Shown here in pieces: positions 1 to 7,997 of a DNA stretch of 64,000 nucleotides. How positions within the stretch are numbered: position 1 is the first letter of the stretch; each line of letters opens with the position of its first letter. This stretch comes from JANMAT01 sp031359995 (GTDB taxonomy: Bacteria > Actinomycetota > Acidimicrobiia > Acidimicrobiales > Ilumatobacteraceae). The notes under the pieces are model-generated. The model made no database searches. It was not told the origin of the DNA and saw only the letters and a list, made by a program, of their open reading frames with translations. The translations under genes and the position numbers were made by a program. The stretch spans positions 106,774 to 170,773 of the forward strand of contig JANMAT010000075.1 in the NCBI GenBank assembly GCA_031359995.1, given 5' to 3'.

Positions 1-515
1 CCGAGGTCGGCCACGAGCACATGGCCAACCTGAACTTCCACCACGGCGTCGGCCAGGCCTTGTGGCAGGGCAAGCTGTTCCACATCGACCTCAACGCCCA
101 GAAAGGCGTGCGCTTCGATCAGGACATGCGCTTCGGCGCCGAGGCGCAGACGGAGATGATGTTCCTCGTGGGCCTGCTCGAGCGGGCCGGCTACGACGGT
201 CCCCGTCACTTCGACTGCCGCGCTTACCGCACCGAGGACCTCGAAGGTGTGTGGGACTTCGCTCGTGGTTGCATGCGCAACTACCTCATCCTGAAAGAGA
301 AGGCGGCCGCGTACGCCGCCGATCCGGAGGTGCAGGCGGCCCAGGCCGCGTCGCGCATCCCCGAGCTCGCGGTGACCACTCGTGGCGCGGGTGAGAGCCT
401 CGCTTCCCTGCGCGCCGACGCCGACCGGTTCGACCCTGACGGGCGTGCCGCGGTCGGCGCCGGTTACGACCGCCTCGATCAGCTCGCCGTCGAGCACCTG
501 TTCGGCGTCCGCTGA
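1..515 (+). CDS. xylA: Xylose isomerase, C-terminal part (cut by left edge)
   Basis: Catalyses D-xylose to D-xylulose (and glucose to fructose) in the cytoplasm as a divalent-metal TIM-barrel enzyme. Reading from base 3, about 170 residues are present. They contain GKLFHIDLN, which carries a metal-binding Asp of the family, then YDGPRHFD and CMRNYLILKEKAAAYAADPE, all typical of the actinobacterial (class I) enzyme. The tail after the barrel is the usual oligomerisation arm and ends in a short hydrophobic VEHLFGVR. The start and most active-site residues lie outside the window. A strong inverted repeat follows directly, so the transcript probably ends here. Assignment is firm from the motif series; only the 5' end is unknown. 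Confidence 0.95.
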   Translation, partial: EVGHEHMANLNFHHGVGQALWQGKLFHIDLNAQKGVRFDQDMRFGAEAQTEMMFLVGLLERAGYDGPRHFDCRAYRTEDLEGVWDFARGCMRNYLILKEKAAAYAADPEVQAAQAASRIPELAVTTRGAGESLASLRADADRFDPDGRAAVGAGYDRLDQLAVEHLFGVR

Positions 516-522
516 ACGCGAG

Positions 523-554
523 CCCTGACGGGTCGGCCTCGCCGGCCCGTCAGG
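523..554. terminator. Bidirectional hairpin terminator between convergent genes
   Basis: A perfect 10-bp inverted repeat (CCCTGACGGG at 523-532 and CCCGTCAGGG at 545-554) with a 12-nt loop lies between the end of xylA and the end of the convergent diguanylate cyclase. It has no T-run, as is common in high-GC actinobacteria. The right arm overlaps the stop codon region of the opposing gene. Confidence 0.7.
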
Positions 555-2139
555 GTTCGACGTCGGTGGCCGGAGCGCCGGCCACGAAGGGCGTCTGTCG
601 GGCGATCATCACCCGGTTCCGTCCGTTCTGCTTGGCCTCGTAGAGCATCGCGTCGGCCCGCTTCACCACGTTGTCGGCGTCGTCGACGCTCGGGTCGAAG
701 CGGGCCAGTCCGAAGCTGGCCGTGACCGCCACCGGGCTCGTGCCCGTGGGGATCGCGGCGCGGAGACGTTCGAGCACGAGCGCGGCCTCGTCGAGGTCGA
801 CGCCCGGCAGCAGGACCACGAACTCCTCGCCGCCGTAGCGGGCCACGGTGTCGTACGGGCGCACGTTGTACTCCAGCACCGACGCCACCTGGCGCAGCAC
901 CTGGTCGCCGGCGGCATGGCCGTGGGTGTCGTTCACCCTCTTGAAGTGGTCGACGTCGAGGATGGTGACGCACAAAGGCATCTGGGTGCGGATCGACTGC
1001 TGCGTGCCGGCGCGCAGCAGCTCGCGGAGACGCCCCCGGTTGGCGACCCCGGTGAGCGGGTCGGTGGTGGCGGCGATGCGCAACGAGTCGATCAGCCACA
1101 GGTTGGAGAGCTTCGACGCGAGGTCGTCGCGGTAGCGCTCCAGCATCGACACGACCCGGCGCTCGACCCGGCTGCCCCGCTTCTGCTGCGGCTCGACCAG
1201 GATGAGCCCGGGGCCCTGAGCGGTGCGCAGCGACAGGCCGGCCAGGTTGGTCTGGCCGAACACCCCGCACAGCTGGGCGTCGAGCAGCGGGTCGAGCCCG
1301 GCCACCAGCAACGTCTTGGTCGCCTCCAGCACCTCGGCCACGAGCGAGCCGGGCGTGATGTCGAGGCGTGTCGGAGCCGACTCGAGCCCCATGGTCGCCA
1401 GCACCGTCAGCCCGTCGGCGCCGTCGGCCACGGCGATCACGATGCGGCCGGTGTCGAGCTCGTCGTGGGCCTTCGACACGAACGCCGCCGCCGCGGTGGT
1501 CGACTCCGCTGATGCCTCCAGGGCCGAGTGGTAGTCGGCCAGCTGCTCCAGGTCGTAGCGGCGACGGCGCAGCTCGCGCTCGTTGGCCGCGGCCATCCAC
1601 GCCGTCATGATGGCGGCGATCCATGCGCACCCCACGAGCACCTGGAGCTCGAGGCGACCGCGCGCCGACAGGCTCACCGTCACGAGGCGGGGCCACACCG
1701 CCGGGCCGATCACGTACAGGCTCGACACCACCAGCGACTGCCACGCCACCAGCTTCAGGCCGGTGCGGAACGACGCCAGCAGCGTGATCTCGACCGCCTG
1801 CAGCACCAGTAGGTACCGCAGTGGGCTCTGGGGCCCACCGACGGCCAGCGACATGCCGACGACGGCCACGGCGTCGCCCAGCGGCAGGACGCGCGCCAGG
1901 GTGCGGATGAAGCGACGCTCGCGTCCCGACGCCCACGTGAGCACCGCACCGACGGCCACGAACATGACCACTGCGAGAGCGGCGCCCGCGGCGGGCACCA
2001 TCGACAGGTTCGGGACGACCAGCACCGCCAACGCGGCCAGTGGCAGCACCGCCGTGCGCCACAGCTGGAGGTTCCGGAGCCGTTCGGTGACGGGGACGAG
2101 GTCGCCCGTCGACCAGTTGGAGACGATGGTGCGCTTCAT
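550..2139 (-). CDS. Membrane diguanylate cyclase (GGDEF) with product-inhibition site
   Basis: Makes cyclic di-GMP from two GTP. About 529 residues: roughly six hydrophobic segments in residues 30-220, a GAF-like stretch around 230-350, then a GGDEF domain with RYGGEEF as the active site. RPYD lies exactly five residues before GGEEF, which is the canonical RxxD inhibitory site, so feedback control is expected. The start is ATG at 2139, whose ATGA overlaps the stop of the upstream TasA-like gene; the two are therefore very likely co-translated. The frame stays open further upstream, but that part is antisense-like in composition. The operon context (signal peptidase, fibre-like protein, cyclase) suggests a role in surface attachment or matrix control. 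That role is inference. Confidence 0.9.
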   Translation of the reverse strand: MKRTIVSNWSTGDLVPVTERLRNLQLWRTAVLPLAALAVLVVPNLSMVPAAGAALAVVMFVAVGAVLTWASGRERRFIRTLARVLPLGDAVAVVGMSLAVGGPQSPLRYLLVLQAVEITLLASFRTGLKLVAWQSLVVSSLYVIGPAVWPRLVTVSLSARGRLELQVLVGCAWIAAIMTAWMAAANERELRRRRYDLEQLADYHSALEASAESTTAAAAFVSKAHDELDTGRIVIAVADGADGLTVLATMGLESAPTRLDITPGSLVAEVLEATKTLLVAGLDPLLDAQLCGVFGQTNLAGLSLRTAQGPGLILVEPQQKRGSRVERRVVSMLERYRDDLASKLSNLWLIDSLRIAATTDPLTGVANRGRLRELLRAGTQQSIRTQMPLCVTILDVDHFKRVNDTHGHAAGDQVLRQVASVLEYNVRPYDTVARYGGEEFVVLLPGVDLDEAALVLERLRAAIPTGTSPVAVTASFGLARFDPSVDDADNVVKRADAMLYEAKQNGRNRVMIARQTPFVAGAPATDVEP

Positions 2140-3218
2140 GACCCGATCCCGCTGCGGGGTTGGTACACGAGCTCTGGCTCCGGCGCGATGGGCGCCCGGG
2201 CCAGCTTCGGGTCGTTGCGGTCGATGCGGTCCTGGATGACGAGGAACCCGAGGACGAGGGCGACGAACAGCGCCGGGACCGACGATGTCTCGGCCGCGGT
2301 GGTGACCGTGGCGCTCACGAGCTCGGCGGCGCGTTCCACCGCTGACACCGATCGGGCGTCGCGGGCGGGGTCCTCGACGACGATGTTCGGCTCGGTGGTG
2401 GGGCTCACGAGCTCGTCGGGCAGCGTGGTGCCGGCCGCCCCGCCGGCGATCGTCGTCTTCGTCGTGCCGGCGCCGTTCTTGACCCGGCGACTCTCGATGT
2501 CGATGGTCGTGGTGGTCGTGGTCGAGGCCGGCACCGTCGTCCGCGGCGCGCTGGTCGTGCCCGGGGCGACGGGCACCGTCGTGGGCCGCAGCGTGGAGGG
2601 CGGCCCGGCCGTCGTGTCGGCGACGGTGGTGGATGCCGTCGTGGGCGGCACGGTGGTGGGCGGGGGCGTCGGCGTCGTGTCGAGGGCGTCGAACCGCAAC
2701 GTCATCGTGGCCGAACGCCCCTGGGCGGCGTTGTCGCTCTGGAGCGAGACCGTGAAGCGCATCACCGTCGAGTGCTGGTCGGGCAGGGTCACCGCCAGGC
2801 CCGATGGGCCGTCGGGGTGCTGGTTGGCCAGCGCGGCAAGCGTGCCGGTGAACACCGGGGCGCCGACGAAGTCGTTGCACACCGCCGGGTTGGCCGAGGT
2901 GCCCGACTCGATGACGAGGTCGAGGTAGGGCGCCAGCCCGGTGCCGCCGATCACGGCCGACAGCACGGCGTTGTCGGCCACGCCGTTCGTCACGGTGACC
3001 AGCAGGCACTTCGACCCGACGACGCCGGGCGCCACGTTGGCGAGCTGGAAGATCGCCGTCGACTGGTTCACGTCGACGGTGAACGGCGTGCTGGTGGCGG
3101 CATCGGCCTGGCGGCCGACCACGGCCACGGCCACTGACGCGAGGAGGGCCGCTCGCCGCGCACGGGCGCGCGGGCGCGTCGAACGACGCGGCTGGCCCGG
3201 CACCTTCATCGAGGGCAT
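2136..3218 (-). CDS. TasA/camelysin-like surface protein with Thr/Pro stalk and C-terminal membrane anchor
   Basis: 360 residues. An Arg-rich N-terminus and hydrophobic segment end near AATSTPFTVDVN. A beta-rich domain (about 45-180) resembles the other TasA-like protein at 4397, sharing the pattern NVAPGVVGSKCLLVTVTNG against NVGALTPGATGSACLRVTYN. A Thr/Pro/Ser-rich stalk (about 185-270) follows, then one membrane segment (PALFVALVLGFLVIQ) and a short cytoplasmic tail. The downstream ATG at 3209 has a better-spaced GGAAGG and may be the true start. It lies between the SipW-type peptidase (67 bp upstream) and the diguanylate cyclase (4-bp overlap). Likely a wall-spanning or fibre-anchoring partner of the 4397 protein. 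Relationship to TasA is by pattern only and is moderately sure. Confidence 0.75.
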   Translation of the reverse strand: MPSMKVPGQPRRSTRPRARARRAALLASVAVAVVGRQADAATSTPFTVDVNQSTAIFQLANVAPGVVGSKCLLVTVTNGVADNAVLSAVIGGTGLAPYLDLVIESGTSANPAVCNDFVGAPVFTGTLAALANQHPDGPSGLAVTLPDQHSTVMRFTVSLQSDNAAQGRSATMTLRFDALDTTPTPPPTTVPPTTASTTVADTTAGPPSTLRPTTVPVAPGTTSAPRTTVPASTTTTTTIDIESRRVKNGAGTTKTTIAGGAAGTTLPDELVSPTTEPNIVVEDPARDARSVSAVERAAELVSATVTTAAETSSVPALFVALVLGFLVIQDRIDRNDPKLARAPIAPEPELVYQPRSGIGS

Positions 3219-3285
3219 GCCTTCCGATCGGCCGGCGACCGGTGATCTTGACGCCCGGGGTGCCGTGGCGTGGATGAAGGAGTCG

Positions 3286-4284
3286 TCAAGTTCCGGGCTC
3301 GGGGGCGGTGAACAGCGGCCACGGACGGCGCCGACGCCGGGTGCCGGCCGGGTGCAGCGCGGTGCGGAAGACGCCGACCAGGAGCCCCGCGGTGAGGCTC
3401 AGGGGGAACCAGTCGCGGTCGATGATCCACACGACCGGCCGGCCCACGTACGGCACCCGCAGCACGGCCCGGCCCTTCACGTTGGCGACCGCCAACGACT
3501 GGGGGTCGTCGTCGTGGTTGTGGTCACCCTTGGTCACGAGGGTGCCGTCGGGGTTGACCTTCACGATCCGGTGGGTGATGAGGTGACCGGGGTGGTTGAT
3601 GTCGACGAAGGTGATGACGGCGCCGGGCACGAACACCGATGCCGGCGCCGGGCGTACGACCACGACGTCGCCCCGGTCGATCGACGGTTCCATCGAGTGC
3701 CCGGTGATCACGGTGGGCTGCCAGCCGACCAGCCGGGGCACGGTCGTGAGCAGCACAACCCACAGGCCGGCACCGAGCACGGCGAACGAGGCCCAGCGAG
3801 CGGTGGCGTGCAGCGCACCGGCGAGCGACGCTCGCGCCTGGTCGGCCGCCGGCCCCGGCCCGGCGCCGGGCTCGCTGTCGGGCTCCGTGTCGGGCTCGGG
3901 CTCCGTGTCGGGCTCCGTGTCGGGCTCGGGCCGGCTCTCGGCCGGCATCGCGACGTCGACCTCCGTCGCCACTGCGGTCGTCGCCGCGGTCGTCGTCCGG
4001 GTCGCGGTGTCGGCCACCTCGGCCGCGCACCGCACGGTCGTCGCCAGGGCGCCGGGGCCGCTGGCCGGGCCGCCCGAGCGGGCCTGCCAGCCGATGGCGG
4101 GCAGCACGCACCACTGCGGGGTGGGCAGGGTGGCCAGGGGAGACGGGGTGGGCGGGGCGAGCTGGCCGACGGGGACGGGCACCGGCATGGGGACCGGGTC
4201 GAGGATCAGCTCCAACGGCCGGTGAGCCACCGCGATCGGTGCCGGTGTGGGCCGAGCGGGGGCGTCGACCCACGTCTCGGCCAC
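3286..4284 (-). CDS. sipW: SipW-type (ER-like) signal peptidase I with long Pro/Glu-rich N-terminus
   Basis: Membrane peptidase that removes signal peptides. The nucleophile Ser is in TVITGHSMEPSIDRGD. The general base is His, in HLITHRIVKV, where bacterial LepB has Lys; this Ser-His arrangement is the SipW/archaeal/ER type, which in Firmicutes matures TasA and TapA. GDHNHDDDP is the third conserved box. Membrane segments lie just before the Ser box and near the C-terminus. The start is uncertain. GTG at 4284 gives 332 residues. An internal ATG at 3948, preceded by GGAGG, gives 220 residues beginning with a Glu-Pro-Asp-Thr repeat. Codon third positions remain about 95 percent G/C upstream of 3948, favouring the longer form. 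It is divergent from the TasA-like gene at 4397 and heads the operon with the second TasA-like protein and a cyclase. Confidence 0.85.
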   Translation of the reverse strand: MAETWVDAPARPTPAPIAVAHRPLELILDPVPMPVPVPVGQLAPPTPSPLATLPTPQWCVLPAIGWQARSGGPASGPGALATTVRCAAEVADTATRTTTAATTAVATEVDVAMPAESRPEPDTEPDTEPEPDTEPDSEPGAGPGPAADQARASLAGALHATARWASFAVLGAGLWVVLLTTVPRLVGWQPTVITGHSMEPSIDRGDVVVVRPAPASVFVPGAVITFVDINHPGHLITHRIVKVNPDGTLVTKGDHNHDDDPQSLAVANVKGRAVLRVPYVGRPVVWIIDRDWFPLSLTAGLLVGVFRTALHPAGTRRRRRPWPLFTAPEPGT

Positions 4285-4366
4285 CAGTGCATCGTCCACC
4301 TGGGGTTCATCGGCACCGGGCCCGAGAACTTCAAGGTAGCGGCAGGAACGCCGGGAAGCCCTGAAG

Positions 4367-4390
4367 CCCTCCGCCCGGGCGGCCGAAGGG
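4367..4390 (+). promoter_or_regulatory. Hairpin overlapping the Shine-Dalgarno of the TasA-like gene
   Basis: A perfect 12-bp palindrome (CCGCCCGGGCGG at 4371-4382) is flanked by CCCT (4367-4370) and AGGG (4387-4390), which can also pair. The AGGG is the left part of the AGGGAG ribosome-binding site for the GTG start at 4397. Folding would therefore hide the site. No protein- or ligand-binding element is recognisable. Confidence 0.35.
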
Positions 4391-4396
4391 AGCCTC

Positions 4397-5014
4397 GTGC
4401 ACCAGACCGTCCCCGTTTCATGTGCGCCGCGGCCCCGCCGCCGTGGCCTGCCGACGCTCATCGCCGTGATCGGTGTGGTCATCGCGTCGACCCTGATCTG
4501 GAACGCCTCGAACGCCGCTTTCACGGCCACCACGACGAACGGCTTGAACTCGTTCTCGGCCGGCACCGTGAGCCTCACCGACAACGACAGCAACGGCGTG
4601 CTGTTCAACGTGGGCGCGCTGACGCCGGGGGCCACCGGGTCGGCGTGCCTCCGCGTCACCTACAACGGCTCGCTCGCCTCCGCCGTGAAGCTGTACACGG
4701 CGAGCCCCAGCGCCACGGCGTCGCTCGACACCTACATCACGCTCAAGGTCGAGGAGGGCGCCTTCGCCAGCGTGCCCGCCTTCCCGGCGTGCACCTCGTT
4801 CGTGGCCGCCGGCGCCCCGGTCTACAACAACCTGCTGTCGTCGTTCACGACCAACAGCACGACCCATGCCACCGGTGTGGGGACGTGGGCGCCCAACGGC
4901 GCGGCCCAGACGAAGGACTACCAGTTCACCTACACGCTCTCGGCCGCGGCGCCCGACGCGGTGCAGGGGGCCACGGCGTCGTTGACGCTGGTCTGGGAAG
5001 CCCAGAGCACCTGA
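4397..5014 (+). CDS. TasA/camelysin (CalY) family secreted protein
   Basis: 205 residues. The signal peptide has an Arg-rich start (RPRRRGLP), one hydrophobic stretch and the ending SNAAFTATTTNG, the type of cleavage region handled by SipW-like peptidases. The mature part is a compact beta-rich domain opening with FSAGTVSLTDND, as in camelysin/TasA proteins, which form extracellular fibres or act as surface adhesins. GTG at 4397 has AGGGAG five bases upstream. It is transcribed divergently from the SipW-type peptidase, its presumed maturation enzyme, with a shared 112-bp intergenic region. Two Cys residues (SACLRV and FPACTSF) are also found in the anchored paralogue at 2136-3218 and may form a disulphide. 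Fibre formation is inferred from the family, not seen. Confidence 0.85.
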   Translation: MHQTVPVSCAPRPRRRGLPTLIAVIGVVIASTLIWNASNAAFTATTTNGLNSFSAGTVSLTDNDSNGVLFNVGALTPGATGSACLRVTYNGSLASAVKLYTASPSATASLDTYITLKVEEGAFASVPAFPACTSFVAAGAPVYNNLLSSFTTNSTTHATGVGTWAPNGAAQTKDYQFTYTLSAAAPDAVQGATASLTLVWEAQST

Positions 5015-5020
5015 GCCCGC

Positions 5021-6514
5021 TCACGCCTCGGTGACCGCGACCCGGTCCTCGGGGTTCAGCTCCTCGAGCTCCATGTGGGCCGTCTCGGGGTACGTGGTCA
5101 GCACGAGCGCGGCGACGATCAGTTCGCCCAGGGCGAGCACGCCCATCACCAGTGCGTAGCTGGCGTGGTCGAGCCAGGCGCCGGCCACCAGGAGCCCGCC
5201 GGCGCCCCCGAGCAGCGCCGCACCGGTGATGAGCCCGCTGGCCAGCCCCCGGCTGCCCGTCGGGAACAGCTCGGTGCGGTAGACGGCGAGGGCCGGATAC
5301 GACAGACCACCGAGCACCGCACCGGTGACGGCCACGATCCACAGCATCCCGCCGCCCACCGAGTAGCTCCACACCGTGAACGCGGTGGCGCCCAGCAGGC
5401 AGCCCACCGCGAGGTGACGTCGGCCCCGCAGGTCGGCGAGCTTGCCACCGACGAGCAGGCCGAGCCCGCCTGGCGTCTGCGTACCCAACGTGAACGCGCT
5501 GATCATCGTGTTGTTGAAGCCGCGCACGTTCTCCAGGTAGCGGTTCTGGAACACCGACGCCGGTGCCACGAACACGTTGGCGCACGCCGCCGCGACCAGC
5601 AGGATCCAGAACCGGCGCCCGTGGGGGCGGCGGTGCTCGCCCTGGTGCTGCTCGAAGCGCAGCGTCTCGGGCAGGAGGCGGTGCAGCGACCACGCGATCG
5701 TCAGCAGCACCAGTGGCAGGACGTACACGAGCCGCCACGCCCGGGGGCCGATGTCGGCCAGGGGCAGGGCGAGCACGCACAGGCCGGCGCCCATGCCCGC
5801 CGACATGGCGAGGATGCTGAGCGCGTACGTGCGGCTGTTGCGGGGCACCTCCTCGGTGGCGACCACGGCGATGAGCAGATCGAGGCTGATGGCCAGCGGG
5901 CGGGCCACCGTCTGGGTCGCGGTGAGCACACCGAAGGTGGGTGCGACGGCCCCGAGCGCGCCCAACGCAGGCGCGCCCCACGCCGCCACCAGGATCATGC
6001 GGCGCCGCCCGATGCGGTCGGCCAGGTACCACAGGGGCACGGCCAGCACGATGCCGATGCGCACGACGGTGGCGGCCACGCCCTGGCCGCTGGAGCCGAC
6101 ACCGAACTCGTCGGTGGCCCGGTGCGCGGTCTGCGTGAACAACGTGTTCACGTACCCGGCGATCAACGAGCCGCCGGCCAACAGCCCGAGCACCATCGTC
6201 TGGCGGGCGTCGAGGCGATCGGGGGGCGACCACCACGGCCGGCGACCGTCGAGCGCCGGGCGATGGCGCAGCGACCGGCGTACGAGCGGGCCGAACAGCC
6301 AACGGAACCACGGCAGCACGAGCCGGTAGTCGACGGTCTCGGTGACCGCACCGGCCTCTCGGGCGACGGTGCGCTCGTAGGCCACGAACGGACCGTGCGC
6401 CTGGCGGAACACGCCGTCACCGTCGGCCGACTCGAGCAGCAGATCGTCACGCGGGGTGAGGGCCCGTGCCGCTTCAGGGGAACCTTCGGCCCATCGCATC
6501 CGGACCTCAGGCAC
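5021..6514 (-). CDS. MFS transporter with about 100-residue N-terminal extension
   Basis: 497 residues. Residues 105-490 hold about 12 hydrophobic helices with the MFS signatures LADRIGRRR (loop 2-3) and LADLRGRRHLAVG (loop 8-9), and TELFPTGSRGLASG as seen in the metabolite/sugar-porter branch. The first 100 residues are soluble, with DYRLVLPWFRWLFGPLVRRS forming an amphipathic approach to the membrane; I do not recognise a named domain there. Substrate cannot be told from sequence. ATG at 6514 or 6499 are both possible. It is divergent from murA with about 35 bp between starts and convergent with the TasA-like gene, so it is probably monocistronic. Confidence 0.85.
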   Translation of the reverse strand: MPEVRMRWAEGSPEAARALTPRDDLLLESADGDGVFRQAHGPFVAYERTVAREAGAVTETVDYRLVLPWFRWLFGPLVRRSLRHRPALDGRRPWWSPPDRLDARQTMVLGLLAGGSLIAGYVNTLFTQTAHRATDEFGVGSSGQGVAATVVRIGIVLAVPLWYLADRIGRRRMILVAAWGAPALGALGAVAPTFGVLTATQTVARPLAISLDLLIAVVATEEVPRNSRTYALSILAMSAGMGAGLCVLALPLADIGPRAWRLVYVLPLVLLTIAWSLHRLLPETLRFEQHQGEHRRPHGRRFWILLVAAACANVFVAPASVFQNRYLENVRGFNNTMISAFTLGTQTPGGLGLLVGGKLADLRGRRHLAVGCLLGATAFTVWSYSVGGGMLWIVAVTGAVLGGLSYPALAVYRTELFPTGSRGLASGLITGAALLGGAGGLLVAGAWLDHASYALVMGVLALGELIVAALVLTTYPETAHMELEELNPEDRVAVTEA

Positions 6515-6549
6515 CGGGCGAGTGTACCGAGACGTGCCATGCTGGAGCC

Positions 6550-7809
6550 GTGCAGCGCCTGGCGATCCGCTCCTGTGGCCCGCTGACCGGCGAGGTCCGG
6601 GTGGGTGGGGCCAAGAACTCGGTGCTCAAGCTGATGGCGGCCACACTGCTGGCCCCCGGGCGCTACGAGCTGACCAACGTGCCGTCCATCGCCGACGTGC
6701 CCGTGATGGCCAACCTGCTCGAGGTCATGGGCGTGCGCGCCGAGCGGCCCTCGGCCGATGTCGTGATGCTGCACGTACCCGAGGAGCTGCGGCCCGAGGC
6801 GCCCTACGAGTTGGCCGAACAGATCCGGGCGTCCATCAACGTGCTCGGCCCGCTGCTGGCCCGGTGTGGCCGGGCCCTCGTCGCCATGCCCGGCGGCGAC
6901 GACTTCGGCACCCGCCCCATCGACATGCACGTCGCCGCGCTGGAGTCGATGGGCGCCGAGTTCCAGCTGCGCCACGGCGACCTCGATGCGTGCGCGCCGT
7001 CGGGTCTGCACGGCACCGAGATCACCTTCGAGTTCCCGAGCGTCGGCGCCACCGAGAACGTGGTGATGGCCGCCGTGGGGGCCAAGGGCACCACCGTGCT
7101 CGACAACGCCGCGCGCGAGCCCGAGATCGTCGACCTGTGCCACTTCCTGGTGGCCATGGGGGCCGAGATCGAGGGCATCGGGTCGCCGACGCTCGTGGTG
7201 CGCGGCGTACCGGTGACCGACCTGCGGCCGGTGGCCCACCGCGTGGTACCCGACCGCATCGAGGCGGCCACCTACCTGGCCGCGGTGGGTGTGGTCGGCG
7301 GCGACATCACGGTGCACGGCGCGGTGGCCGGCCACATGGAGATGCTGGTGCGCAAGCTCACCGAGATGGGCATGGTCATCACCGACACGGGCACCGGGCT
7401 GTGGGCCAAGGCTCCCGAACGGCTGCGCTCGGTCGACGTGGCCACCCTGCCGTACCCGGGCGTGGCCACCGACGTGAAGCCGGTGCTCACCGCCATGCTG
7501 TCCGTAGCCGACGGTGTCGGCATCCTCACCGAGAACCTGTTCTCCGGCCGCTTTCGCTACGTGGCCGAGCTCGTGCGCCTGGGCGCCGACATCCGCACCG
7601 ACGCCCACCATGCCGTCGTGCGGGGCGTGCCCCGCCTGTCGGGTGCGCCGGTGCGGGCCTACGACATCCGCGCCGGCGCGTCACTGGTGATCGCCGCGCT
7701 GGCCGCCGAGGGCACCACCGTCATCAGCGATGCCCACCACCTCGACCGCGGCTACGGCGACATGGCGGCCAAGCTCGCCGGGCTGGGCGTGCAGGTCGAC
7801 GTCGACTGA
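6550..7809 (+). CDS. murA: UDP-N-acetylglucosamine 1-carboxyvinyltransferase (MurA) with Asp in place of catalytic Cys
   Basis: First committed step of peptidoglycan synthesis: transfers enolpyruvyl from PEP to UDP-GlcNAc in the cytoplasm. 419 residues, normal length, with GGAKNSVLKLMAATLL at the start (PEP/UDP-GlcNAc-binding Lys) and the inside-out alpha/beta repeats of the EPT family. The loop that reads PGGC in E. coli (Cys115) reads MPGGDDFGTRP here, putting Asp at residue 117. Asp at this site is known from Mycobacterium tuberculosis and gives intrinsic fosfomycin resistance, because the drug alkylates the Cys. GTG at 6550 is chosen because the protein homology begins there (VQRLAIRSCGPL); the frame is open upstream. 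It is divergent from the MFS gene. Confidence 0.95.
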   Translation: MQRLAIRSCGPLTGEVRVGGAKNSVLKLMAATLLAPGRYELTNVPSIADVPVMANLLEVMGVRAERPSADVVMLHVPEELRPEAPYELAEQIRASINVLGPLLARCGRALVAMPGGDDFGTRPIDMHVAALESMGAEFQLRHGDLDACAPSGLHGTEITFEFPSVGATENVVMAAVGAKGTTVLDNAAREPEIVDLCHFLVAMGAEIEGIGSPTLVVRGVPVTDLRPVAHRVVPDRIEAATYLAAVGVVGGDITVHGAVAGHMEMLVRKLTEMGMVITDTGTGLWAKAPERLRSVDVATLPYPGVATDVKPVLTAMLSVADGVGILTENLFSGRFRYVAELVRLGADIRTDAHHAVVRGVPRLSGAPVRAYDIRAGASLVIAALAAEGTTVISDAHHLDRGYGDMAAKLAGLGVQVDVD

Positions 7810-7818
7810 ACCGGGGAC

Positions 7819-7956
7819 TCACTCGTCCTTGGGAGGGGTCTGGCCCGACGCGGCCTTGGCCCGTCGGCTGGCCACCCGGAGCAGGAGGACCACGACGGCG
7901 ATCGGGATGAGGACCATGAGCATCTCGTCCCACCCGCCCTGGTGTGCGAGCACCAC
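7819..7956 (-). CDS. Small single-span membrane protein, 45 residues
   Basis: A short gene with an excellent ribosome-binding site: AGGAGG six bases before tandem GTG codons at 7956. The protein has a short polar N-terminus, one hydrophobic helix (MLMVLIPIAVVVLLLRVA), then a basic patch (SRRAKAA) and an acidic end (PPKDE), so the C-terminus is predicted to be cytoplasmic. Codon third positions are nearly all G/C. No family is recognised and no function is proposed. It ends 10 bp from the end of murA on the opposite strand and is divergent from the NifU-domain gene across a 204-bp intergenic region containing a long inverted repeat. Confidence 0.75.
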   Translation of the reverse strand: MVLAHQGGWDEMLMVLIPIAVVVLLLRVASRRAKAASGQTPPKDE

Positions 7957-7997
7957 GTCCAGCCTCCTGTTGTTCGCCCGTCCCGCCGAGACGGGAA

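Noticed and set aside
2941..5034. A 697-codon plus-strand open frame across the fibre locus
   Set aside because: It is Arg/Gly/His-rich, has no motifs and is antisense to the SipW-type peptidase and TasA-like genes, which have clear signatures.
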